Part shown: positions 6,704 through 13,459 of the stretch, piece by piece
How the letters are laid out: the number at the start of each line of letters is the position of its first letter
Numbering within the stretch: the stretch's first letter is position 1
Source: Candidatus Geoarchaeota archaeon
GTDB taxonomy: Archaea; Thermoproteota; Thermoprotei; Gearchaeales; WAQG01
Length of the DNA: 17,405 nt
Direction of reading: 5' to 3'
Assembly (NCBI GenBank): GCA_015520395.1
Contig: WAQG01000116.1
Span: forward strand, 1 to 17,405
The notes under the pieces: model-generated
What the model saw: the letters and a program-made list of their open reading frames with translations, nothing else
Database searches by the model: none
What the model was told of the DNA's origin: nothing
Position numbers and translations under genes: made by a program

Positions 6704-6767
6704 TGCCGATGAGGAAACCGTCTCACGCGTCAGAACGGTGATGACGAATTCTGGGGTAGCTGAGGCA
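6704..6767 (+). ncRNA. Weak candidate C/D-box-like small RNA
   Basis: In order, the stretch has GATGA (6708-6712), CAGA (6731-6734), GTGATGA (6738-6744, a perfect RUGAUGA box) and CTGA (6760-6763). The intervals are 18, 3 and 15 bases, similar to C, D', C' and D boxes with two guide segments. TGCC and GGCA flank the outer boxes. Against it, the outer C box lacks the RU of the consensus, CAGA deviates from CUGA, and the TGCC/GGCA pairing leaves no three-base bulge for a standard kink-turn. I rate it as a suggestion only. Confidence 0.25.
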
Positions 6768-6776
6768 AAACCCAAC

Positions 6777-6788
6777 GTTAAATTTAAC
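6777..6788. promoter_or_regulatory. 12-base perfect palindrome beside the initiator tRNA promoter
   Basis: GTTAAATTTAAC is a perfect palindrome ending two bases before the TATA box of the tRNA gene. It occupies the position of the TFB recognition element and could be an upstream activator or regulator site. It could also simply be AT-rich sequence. Confidence 0.3.
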
Positions 6789-6789
6789 A

Positions 6790-6797
6790 TTTATATA
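6790..6797 (+). promoter_or_regulatory. TATA box of the initiator tRNA gene
   Basis: TTTATATA is centred about 30 bases upstream of the first tRNA base (6824), as expected for an archaeal tRNA promoter with a leader of only a few bases. Confidence 0.6.
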
Positions 6798-6803
6798 CGA
6801 CTC

Positions 6804-6822
6804 CCAGAATAATAATTTCTGG
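6804..6822. repeat. Inverted repeat just upstream of the tRNA gene
   Basis: CCAGAA (6804-6809) and TTCTGG (6817-6822) form a perfect 6-base inverted repeat around a 7-base A/T spacer. It ends one base before the mature tRNA and spans the expected transcription start, so it could be an operator or, if transcribed, part of the 5' leader. Confidence 0.35.
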
Positions 6823-6823
6823 C

Positions 6824-6901
6824 AGCGGGGTGGGGAAGTCAGGTTATCCCGCGGGGCTCATAACCCCGAGGTCGGTGGTTCAAATCCACCCCCCGCTACC
6901 A
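6824..6901 (+). tRNA. Initiator tRNA-Met (anticodon CAU)
   Basis: A full cloverleaf can be drawn. The acceptor is AGCGGGG (6824-6830) with CCCCGCT (6891-6897). The D arm has GGG/CCC. The anticodon stem is CGGGG/CCCCG with loop CTCATAA and anticodon CAT at 6859-6861. The T arm is GGTGG, TTCAAAT, CCACC. The discriminator is A6898, followed by an encoded CCA. The A1-U72 pair together with three consecutive G-C pairs flanking the anticodon loop are the archaeal initiator signatures, so this is initiator rather than elongator tRNA-Met or tRNA-Ile2. There is no intron. It is a single-gene unit with its own TATA box, and pyrimidine-rich sequence (6935-6948) downstream may end transcription. Confidence 0.95.
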
Positions 6902-6944
6902 CAAAACTCATCCCCACCCGCAATATTACCAAAAGTTTCTTTCT

Positions 6945-6982
6945 CCCCAAGTACCCTCACCAGTGAGGCTGCTACTTTGGGG
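6945..6982 (+). promoter_or_regulatory. Long imperfect hairpin abutting the pilus operon promoter
   Basis: CCCCAAGTA (6945-6953) pairs with TACTTTGGGG (6973-6982) with one extra T. Inside it, CTCA pairs with TGAG around CCAG. The TATATACA box of the pilin gene begins at the next base. Two explanations fit: an operator for a dimeric regulator of pilus expression, or the 3' hairpin of the upstream tRNA transcript. Confidence 0.45.
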
Positions 6983-6990
6983 TATATACA
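6983..6990 (+). promoter_or_regulatory. TATA box of the pilus operon
   Basis: TATATACA is 60 bases upstream of the pilin ATG at 7043. It predicts transcription start near 7012 and a leader of about 30 bases that contains the GGGGGT ribosome binding site (7033-7038). Confidence 0.5.
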
Positions 6991-7042
6991 CATCTTTACG
7001 GTTGTTAAATATGCTCATGTCTAAGAGCTTCTGGGGGTTTCA

Positions 7043-7501
7043 ATGAGATTGCTGAGGAGCAGAAGGGGGAGTGCTGACACGATAATTGCAACGCTTCTAC
7101 TCATAGTCGTAGCTGTTGCAGGAGCTGTGCTGGTTTACAGGAATATGGTTTCGATGGGCCAGAGCGTCGGAAGTCGCCCATCCATAGTGGTGATAGATAA
7201 AAGCCTCAGAGTTCTGGGCTCGGGAGGCAACGCCCTTCTCCACTTCACAGTCTCGAACGATGGCGCCGCAGCTGTGGTGCCTGTCAAAATATATATTATC
7301 GACCCTCAGGGCAACAATATGACGATAAATCTCTCTGAACAGCCTATAGCCGGAGGAAAGCAATGGTCATTCGACTCGATAGTAGCTCACCCAACGGGAA
7401 CATACAAGCAGGGTGAAACCTACGTGGTTGTGGTAGAGTTCGCCTTCGTTGACGACGTGACAAAAACCTTTACAGTCCAGTTCGACGTGATAGCACTATA
7501 A
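7043..7501 (+). CDS. Archaeal type IV pilin-like protein with class III signal peptide
   Basis: This is probably the major subunit of the pilus encoded here. The N-terminus is a classic archaeal prepilin leader: positively charged MRLLRSRRG with cleavage expected after Gly9. A hydrophobic helix (about residues 13-31, TIIATLLLIVVAVAGAVLV) then forms the membrane anchor and filament core. The rest is a short beta-rich domain (LLHFTVSNDGAAAVVPVKIYIID) typical of archaeal pilin head domains. At 152 residues it is the smallest secreted protein of the operon. A T-rich tract directly after its stop may end part of transcription, giving more pilin than downstream products. There is no cysteine. It could also be an archaellin-like protein, but no archaellum genes are nearby. 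Confidence 0.8.
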   Translation: MRLLRSRRGSADTIIATLLLIVVAVAGAVLVYRNMVSMGQSVGSRPSIVVIDKSLRVLGSGGNALLHFTVSNDGAAAVVPVKIYIIDPQGNNMTINLSEQPIAGGKQWSFDSIVAHPTGTYKQGETYVVVVEFAFVDDVTKTFTVQFDVIAL

Positions 7502-7515
7502 TTCTTTTTCTTTTT
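7502..7515 (+). terminator. T-rich tract after the pilin gene, possible partial terminator
   Basis: TTCTTTTTCTTTTT immediately follows the pilin stop codon, the form of archaeal intrinsic terminators. The next gene starts at 7531 with its own ribosome binding site and no clear promoter, so termination would have to be partial. Confidence 0.45.
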
Positions 7516-7530
7516 ATAAGGTGATAACCT

Positions 7531-8532
7531 ATGGGAAGCCAGATCGTCACTGCTATGCTTCTCATAGCGCTTATCCTTTCCCTCTCAGCTATGTTTGTCC
7601 CACTTATGTTGTCAGGCCTATTTCATAGATCGATAAGCCTATCGAAAGCTGAGGAGATGATGGCCAGAAGGAGTATTGAGCTGTTAACCCTGGTTCATAC
7701 TGATATCTATGCTGGTGGAATAGTCCTGTGGGTTCATAATTATGGTGGCATCAATGTTGATGTAGAGAAAATATATAGCCAGGATGGTTCTGAACTGGAG
7801 TTTAGAGTTTCCAGTTACGGGGAACTATCCTTCAACTGGACCAGGGTTGACTATGAGGTGTTTGATGAGGGCTGGAGTGAACGTTGGGAAACCTGCAACG
7901 AAACCATACTCTACGGGTCTGCACAGAATGCCACCACTGAGTCGATCGGACAGGGATTGCTGATTGAAGGGGCCTATCAGGATTCTGAGTCATGTTATGT
8001 TAGGAGAAGGGTGTATGGATCTCAATTTAGGGCTAAGTTCACGTCAACCCCAGCAGCAGGCGATACCTCAATTGCCGTCTTTATTTTTGGTTATGAGGGG
8101 TGGATTTATGGCGCGGAGATGAGCGTGACAGAGGGAGTCGTTAATGTTCTTTATGGAAAGCCCAGCTTAATCGCTCGCATCCCATCTCTAAAACTTCAGC
8201 CGGGAAGCGAAAATACGGTTGAAATTAGCGTTAGGGGTACGGACGTCTCTATTCTAGTGTCAAACTCCACGGCAACGATGCTCATAACGCTTCCAAACCG
8301 GGATAGGCTTTACTGGATCGGCTTTCTGCAAGGCGGCTATGAGGGGGCTTCGAGGAGCGTACTTCACAGCGTCGAGGTAGTGGGGCCGAAGCCGTGTTCA
8401 TCAAGCCTAGATACTGTGATTGAAAAGGGGCTTCAGGCAGTGATCATATATTCCAACACAACCCCCCAGGTGGTTTACCTGGTTAGCTCTAATCTGGGGG
8501 TGTTTAGCTGGCATGTTCTCCCGAGGGAGTAG
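7531..8532 (+). CDS. Pilin-headed secreted protein with probable beta-sandwich domain
   Basis: Not recognised as a named family. The short start MG|SQ followed by a hydrophobic helix (residues 5-30, IVTAMLLIALILSLSAMFV) resembles a minimal prepilin leader with cleavage after Gly2; otherwise it is a simple N-terminal anchor. Residues about 110-285 alternate in a beta-rich pattern beginning FDEGWSERWE and ending LHSVEVVG, which recalls concanavalin-like sugar-binding jelly rolls (inference, weak). Cysteines are C122, C155 and C289. N-glycosylation sequons such as NWT, NET, NAT and NST are frequent, as expected outside the cell. GGTGAT at 7520-7525 precedes ATG 7531. The 3' end overlaps the next gene by 20 bases. 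It probably acts as a minor pilin or tip component. Confidence 0.6.
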   Translation: MGSQIVTAMLLIALILSLSAMFVPLMLSGLFHRSISLSKAEEMMARRSIELLTLVHTDIYAGGIVLWVHNYGGINVDVEKIYSQDGSELEFRVSSYGELSFNWTRVDYEVFDEGWSERWETCNETILYGSAQNATTESIGQGLLIEGAYQDSESCYVRRRVYGSQFRAKFTSTPAAGDTSIAVFIFGYEGWIYGAEMSVTEGVVNVLYGKPSLIARIPSLKLQPGSENTVEISVRGTDVSILVSNSTATMLITLPNRDRLYWIGFLQGGYEGASRSVLHSVEVVGPKPCSSSLDTVIEKGLQAVIIYSNTTPQVVYLVSSNLGVFSWHVLPRE

Positions 8533-10306
8533 GGGCGTAAGTGGCGTCATAGCGGCCCTTATAATACTCTCAGTCATACTCTTCTCATTCTCAATCTACG
8601 CCATATACAACACAATGATACATGCTAGGGAGGAGGCGGTAAAGCTTAGCAACGAGCTTTACAGCCTTAAGGTACGGGAGAAGCTCGACCTTGAGCTTAG
8701 GAGGAATGGGAATGGGGTCTGGGAGCTGGTTATAAGGAATTCCTGGCACTTGGCCTCAGTGGTGGAGGAGATACTTATAGTCAACTCGTCGGGGCAGGTC
8801 TCGGACTACATCTCACCATCTGCCTCTATACTTCCAGGCCAGAAGGCATACTATATATTAGGGATCCGTGACCCCTACGCAGTTATGGTTGTTACTAGGT
8901 TAGGCAACGTCTTTACCATATTTAAAAACGCTAACGACGAATATGTTGTGGTGAATATAATTGTAAGGCCCATTGAAGGAGGGACGACGAGCCCGCCGCC
9001 AGGCATCTACACTTATAGGCGTTGGTCAAAGCTCGTGGTCAGGGCATATGCAAATGAAAATTATACGTTCTACAGGTGGCTTGTAAATGGTGAATATGCT
9101 GGCAGCCTGCCGTTATTAGAACTGGTTCTTGACAAGAACTATACGATCATCGCCGAATTCAGGGAATGGGGGTTACCTGAAGTTTCCGGATTCAATGCAG
9201 TTCTGCTTCATCCAGGTGGCACTCTAGAGGTAGAGTACGAGTATGCCTTAGAAGTCGTGGCTATAGGGGATGGCTCAGCAACAGCCGTCGGGGAGCCTGC
9301 CAGGGCGTCAATGCTCTTTCTTTCCAACTATACCGGGACATTAATTGTTAGGGTGCCTGAGGCTTCTCTGCCCCCACAGATTACAGCTAAGATCTACCAG
9401 GTTGATCCTGAAACTTTGGGGAGCCTCTTTGAAAGATACCTATCCTCCTCTCTCTATAGCATCGAGATCGATGTAAGGGCCGGATCAGTAGTTGCTGTGG
9501 AGGTTGTCTTCGAGGCCTCCAGCCCCATTGGGGTTTTGGACTTTGGAAGACCCCACCTCGTACAGATAAATTACGAGTTTTACGTTAACGGAACCTTACT
9601 CGAGGCGGGTGGTTGGTACTACTCGTTGCTGATATCCAGAGATGTGCTATACGGCCCGGATATGGCATTCTGCCAGGTTGGAGAAACCATAAATCTGAAC
9701 TACTCTGTGGGGCCGGGAAGGACGCTACACATAGCGCCAAACAGCGCTTTGGATCAAGGGTTAATTACATATACCGTAAGGTCTAAAGCCTACACGCTTG
9801 AGATATTCTACACTCTCAAGATAACCGTCTCTGAATACGCTACGCCGGGGATCTATGTTCTGACGCTTTATACCGATGCGCCTTTCCTTTCTACACGCTC
9901 CTATCAACACCTGGTGTTGATGGTTTCAGGTGCAGCGCCACCAGCTAATAAATCAACCGCTATAATGGAAATCCTGTCAACCCAGCCGCGATCTGCAGCT
10001 ATAGTGGCATCTCCTGGAGTACACGTTGTAAACTATGGCAGGGAATTTACAGCTTTAGTCTCAATAATAAAATACGGGTTTGGCGAGTTAAACATAACCG
10101 TAAGCCATGCCATGGCGGGCTACGGAGACGTGAGCGTCGTTATTGAGGACCCCGAACTCGCCCTTCCATCCAGACTAACAACCATGCAGACATTCGCCTA
10201 TGTCAGCATCTCGGGGATCCCAGATAGTGTTGTTTTAAGGTTTGTTATGGAGGGTGATGCCTATGGGAGTAACTCACTTATTCTCAGGTATTACGAGGAG
10301 GTTTAG
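8513..10306 (+). CDS. Large pilin-headed surface protein with an InlB-type B-repeat, possible adhesin
   Basis: Not recognised as a named gene. MFSRGSRG|VSGVIAALIILSVILF is a class III leader and anchor helix, so prepilin peptidase should cleave after Gly8 and the protein could join a type IV filament. At 597 residues it is far larger than usual pilins. Residues 146-216 (VNIIVRPIEGGTTSPPPG, then FYRWLVNGEYAG and LDKNYTIIAEF) match the divergent InlB B-repeat seen in many archaeal and bacterial surface proteins. The remaining 380 residues are beta-rich, with many N-glycosylation sequons. It starts inside the preceding gene and its own end overlaps the ATPase gene by 44 bases, so the set appears translationally coupled. 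The likely role is an adhesive or structural minor pilin; the binding partner is unknown. Confidence 0.65.
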   Translation: MFSRGSRGVSGVIAALIILSVILFSFSIYAIYNTMIHAREEAVKLSNELYSLKVREKLDLELRRNGNGVWELVIRNSWHLASVVEEILIVNSSGQVSDYISPSASILPGQKAYYILGIRDPYAVMVVTRLGNVFTIFKNANDEYVVVNIIVRPIEGGTTSPPPGIYTYRRWSKLVVRAYANENYTFYRWLVNGEYAGSLPLLELVLDKNYTIIAEFREWGLPEVSGFNAVLLHPGGTLEVEYEYALEVVAIGDGSATAVGEPARASMLFLSNYTGTLIVRVPEASLPPQITAKIYQVDPETLGSLFERYLSSSLYSIEIDVRAGSVVAVEVVFEASSPIGVLDFGRPHLVQINYEFYVNGTLLEAGGWYYSLLISRDVLYGPDMAFCQVGETINLNYSVGPGRTLHIAPNSALDQGLITYTVRSKAYTLEIFYTLKITVSEYATPGIYVLTLYTDAPFLSTRSYQHLVLMVSGAAPPANKSTAIMEILSTQPRSAAIVASPGVHVVNYGREFTALVSIIKYGFGELNITVSHAMAGYGDVSVVIEDPELALPSRLTTMQTFAYVSISGIPDSVVLRFVMEGDAYGSNSLILRYYEEV

Positions 10307-11783
10307 GCAGGAGAAGCGGAGAGACGGGCTCGGGGTTTGGAGGGACGTCAAGGTGGTTGGGGAGGGCGAAGTGGTCCTAGTGGACGAGAAGCCCATCTCC
10401 GAATATTATATAGGGAAGGTCAAGGTGACCGTCTATCCAACGATGTATGTTGCAAGGGAGCCACACCTCTCCCAGAGGCAAAAGGAGGTCATCGCAAGGC
10501 TGATGAGCCACATATACTACTCAGTCGAGCCCGAACACGTCTTGAATGCTGAGGAGCCCCCCACCACATACCTTGAAAAGCTGCTTTGGAAGTCCGCGGC
10601 GAAGCTGGGCCTACAATCCGTCATCGCGGACTTCTTCGACTCCGCCCTCTACTACATAAAGAGGGACATCATTGGGTACGGCCCCATAGACGTCCTACTC
10701 AGGGATCCGGAGGTCGAGGAGGTGAGCTTTATAGGCTACTCTCAGCCAGTCTTCGTGATACACCGGAGGGCCTTAAGCCATTCCAGGTGGCTGCCAACCA
10801 ATATTGTTTTGGACGAGGACGATGCCAGAGGGATAATTCAGAAGATGGCTCAGAGGGGCCGCAGCCACGTCTCAGCCGCCTTTCCAATATCAGACCTACT
10901 CCTCCCTGAGGGACACAGGGCCGCTGTCAGCTATGGGCGGGAGGTAACCCCCACCGGCTTCACCTTCACCATCAGGAAGTTCCCCCAGAAGCCCCTGACC
11001 ATCATAGACCTCCTAAGAAACCATACCCTGACCCCCCTGATAGCCTCGTATCTCTGGACCATACTTAGGGCTAGGGGCTTCATAATAATAATCGGGGCCA
11101 CAGCCTCAGGGAAGACAACCCTGTTGAACGCGCTTGCCCAGCTGATACCCATGGACTGGAAGATAGTGACGGTAGAGGATACGCCCGAGATAAGGATAGG
11201 GCACCCCCAGTGGGACAGGCTGGTCTCAAGGAAGACCCTCACCATTGAGGGAACGGCGCCAGAGATAGATCTTTTCGAGCTTACAAAGTTCGCTTGGAGG
11301 CGGCGGCCTGACTTCCTAATAGTTGGCGAGGTTAGGGGCCGTGAGGTCAGAGCCCTCGTTCACGCGGTTGCAAGCGGCCACGGCGGGATGACCACCTTCC
11401 ATGCAAGCTCGGCCAGGTCAGCAATGCTGCGGTTGATGAGCCCGCCGCTCAGCGTGGAGAAGGCATTCCTAATGCTCATCTCATGCTTTGTCACGATGAG
11501 GGAGATTAGGTCGGGCGTCAGAGTCCTATACCGGGTTGAGGAACTGGACGAGGAGCTTAACCCGACCACAGTCTATAAGTATGGAGAGCCCGTTGACCCT
11601 GCCCTACTTGTGAGGAGGAGCAGGGTTCTGAAGGAAGTGGGGAGGGTATGGGGTTTGGATGAGGATGGAATCAGGAGGCTTATAGAGGAGCAAAAGTCCC
11701 TTTTGGAGAGGGCTGTTGAGATGGGGAGCCTCAAGGCTTTGATCGAGGAGGCTGCCAAACTTGAGGTTATTAGGGCCTTTTAA
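10263..11783 (+). CDS. Type IV pilus assembly ATPase (GspE/TadA/VirB11 family)
   Basis: This is the cytoplasmic hexameric ATPase that powers subunit insertion into the pilus. From ATG 10263 (506 residues) it shows Walker A GATASGKT (278-285), Asp box VEDTPE (304-309), Walker B RPDFLIVGEVRG (348-359) and His box GHGGMTTFHA (372-381), the complete set for a secretion ATPase. The N-terminal 150 residues carry the usual archaeal N-domain (RDIIGYGPIDVLLRDPEVEEV). A TTG at 10242 would add seven residues, but GGTGA at 10253-10257 is correctly spaced for ATG 10263. The gene starts 44 bases before the end of the large pilin-headed gene. It is an archaeal pilus or archaellum-type ATPase; the absence of other archaellum genes favours a pilus. 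Confidence 0.92.
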   Translation: MGVTHLFSGITRRFRQEKRRDGLGVWRDVKVVGEGEVVLVDEKPISEYYIGKVKVTVYPTMYVAREPHLSQRQKEVIARLMSHIYYSVEPEHVLNAEEPPTTYLEKLLWKSAAKLGLQSVIADFFDSALYYIKRDIIGYGPIDVLLRDPEVEEVSFIGYSQPVFVIHRRALSHSRWLPTNIVLDEDDARGIIQKMAQRGRSHVSAAFPISDLLLPEGHRAAVSYGREVTPTGFTFTIRKFPQKPLTIIDLLRNHTLTPLIASYLWTILRARGFIIIIGATASGKTTLLNALAQLIPMDWKIVTVEDTPEIRIGHPQWDRLVSRKTLTIEGTAPEIDLFELTKFAWRRRPDFLIVGEVRGREVRALVHAVASGHGGMTTFHASSARSAMLRLMSPPLSVEKAFLMLISCFVTMREIRSGVRVLYRVEELDEELNPTTVYKYGEPVDPALLVRRSRVLKEVGRVWGLDEDGIRRLIEEQKSLLERAVEMGSLKALIEEAAKLEVIRAF

Positions 11784-13428
11784 CCTAAGCATATCAATGG
11801 TTTACAGGGTTCCCGGGGCATCTCAGGCCGCCCTCTCATACTCTAGGAGGATAGGGAGGCTTGTAGAGGCAGCACTGCTCTACGTGGATCCCAGGATCTA
11901 TGCTGCAAGGGTGGAGCTTCTGGGGATCTTAGCTGCGGTGGCGGCCCTCCTCTTCTCAGCCACTCACCTGCCACCCATATACATGCCCTTCTTTGCGGTG
12001 GGTTTTTACGGCTTAGTTAAGCTGCTTGGCATCGCATATCTCATATTCAAGGTTAAAATGAGGGTGAAGAGGGTTGAGGATGAGCTCCCGTTAATGGCGA
12101 TGTACATGTCCGCCGTTGGTAGCCTCGGGGTGAATCTGAGCGATATGCTAAGGGGGCTTCTGGACTCCAGGGAGATGCCGGGGATCTCCAAGGAGGTGAA
12201 GAAGGTATTTAGGGACTCTAGGCTTTTCTTCGGGGATGTGATAAGTTCTCTGGACTGGAATGCTAAAAGGCATCCCTCGCAGTCCTGGTCGAGGTATTTC
12301 ATGGGGCTTATAAGCATCCTGCACAGCGGCGGCAATCTGACGAAATACTTCGAGGAGAAGACCAGGGAGCTGTTGTCAGAACTAAAATCGAGGTGGAGTA
12401 TATATAGCGAGAGGGCCTCCGACTGGGGGGAGATGATAATAGGGGTATTCCTCCTCGCAGTTGCGCTTGTCCTAATCTCGGCATTCATCACCCCAACCGA
12501 TGCAACGGCGGTTCTCAGCGTCCTGGCATTCCCAGTGATCCCACTAATAACGGTGACAATGCTGGTGGTAATGGAGGTTCTGGCACCCCCATCCAGAGAC
12601 CATGTAGAGTTCAGGCCTATCCTCCCACTATTAGCGGCTATGGCTACAGCGGCCCTCCTCGCGTATCTGGAGGTCGAGCCCTGGGTGCTCCTCGCAGCGG
12701 CGTCAACTGTTTTCTCGCTTTATAACGGCTACATGGTCTGGAGGCAGATAAGGGAAGTTGTGGAGGAGGAGAGGTGGATACCCCACTTCCTGAGGAGCCT
12801 TATAGATGCCAGAAAGGTAGGCATACCATTAGACCACGCCATCGCAAGGATGAGAGGTTTTGGAAAACGCATTGATGAGATACTTGACCTGGTCTCAACG
12901 CAGCTTAAGATGGGTATTCCGATGAATAAGGTAAAGCCAGGATTCAGGAGTTGGCTGGCGAAAACGGCGTTCTTCGTCGTGGGGAACCTGGCGGTCTATG
13001 GTGGAGGGACGTCGGAAATACTTGAAAGGGTTTACGCATTCATAGTTGATGTTCAGGAGGCTAAGAACATGGCTAGACGCCGAATGAGGCTCTACGCAAT
13101 ACTGGCCTCAATCGCCCCGATCATAATCTCGGCAATGCTCTCAGTAACGCTCGGCCTCGCAAACCTCTATATGAGAGCCCTAACCCTGAACACCGATCTG
13201 CTCGGACTGCCAGTTGGTTTGTCAGGGTTAAACTACAGGGGGCTTATGAGCTTCGCCAGGCTCATAGTCGTCGAATCGGGAATAGCCATGGGGCTAACGG
13301 TCGCTAAGGCGCGTAGCCTAACCGTCAAGGACACCAGGCTGGTAGCCCTCATAATCCTTATGTCCATATCATCGTTTGTGGTGTTCAGCTACATTAAGCC
13401 GGAAACGCTCCTCGGAATAGCCCCCTAA
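11761..13428 (+). CDS. Type IV pilus membrane platform protein (TadC/ArlJ-like, two T2SSF domains)
   Basis: This polytopic inner platform pairs with the assembly ATPase. At 555 residues it has two copies of the GspF/T2SSF cytoplasmic domain, one from about 103 (VEDELPLMAMYMSAVGSLGV) and one from about 340 (ERWIPHFLRSLIDARKVGI), as in archaeal TadC-like proteins. Hydrophobic segments lie at about 48-92, 222-275, 285-325, 445-475 and 523-548. The start is TTG 11761, which has GGAGG nine bases upstream and overlaps the ATPase end by 23 bases. ATG 11797 is the alternative but lacks a binding site. It is the last gene of the operon, with a TATA box for the next gene starting right after its stop. 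No prepilin peptidase gene follows. Confidence 0.9.
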   Translation: MRLLGPFNLSISMVYRVPGASQAALSYSRRIGRLVEAALLYVDPRIYAARVELLGILAAVAALLFSATHLPPIYMPFFAVGFYGLVKLLGIAYLIFKVKMRVKRVEDELPLMAMYMSAVGSLGVNLSDMLRGLLDSREMPGISKEVKKVFRDSRLFFGDVISSLDWNAKRHPSQSWSRYFMGLISILHSGGNLTKYFEEKTRELLSELKSRWSIYSERASDWGEMIIGVFLLAVALVLISAFITPTDATAVLSVLAFPVIPLITVTMLVVMEVLAPPSRDHVEFRPILPLLAAMATAALLAYLEVEPWVLLAAASTVFSLYNGYMVWRQIREVVEEERWIPHFLRSLIDARKVGIPLDHAIARMRGFGKRIDEILDLVSTQLKMGIPMNKVKPGFRSWLAKTAFFVVGNLAVYGGGTSEILERVYAFIVDVQEAKNMARRRMRLYAILASIAPIIISAMLSVTLGLANLYMRALTLNTDLLGLPVGLSGLNYRGLMSFARLIVVESGIAMGLTVAKARSLTVKDTRLVALIILMSISSFVVFSYIKPETLLGIAP

Positions 13429-13430
13429 AG

Positions 13431-13438
13431 ATTTATTT
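13431..13438 (+). promoter_or_regulatory. TATA box of the carbamate kinase gene
   Basis: ATTTATTT is centred about 26 bases upstream of ATG 13460, which predicts transcription starting at or next to the ATG. No ribosome binding site is visible, consistent with a leaderless mRNA. Confidence 0.55.
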
Positions 13439-13459
13439 TACCCACGTTCCTCATCAAAA

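Noticed and set aside
6713..6730. Complement of the C/D-like first guide shares CGTGAGAC with a conserved 23S rRNA segment near the peptidyl transferase centre
   Set aside because: Only eight contiguous bases match the rRNA sequence I recall, which is expected by chance somewhere in a 3-kb rRNA; too short to claim a target.
6830..7024. Plus-strand open frame running through the tRNA gene
   Set aside because: It starts inside the initiator tRNA and has no coding features.
12006..12491. 161-codon open frame on the minus strand inside the platform protein gene
   Set aside because: Ser/Leu/Ile-rich low-complexity translation typical of the antisense of a hydrophobic protein; no ribosome binding site or family match.
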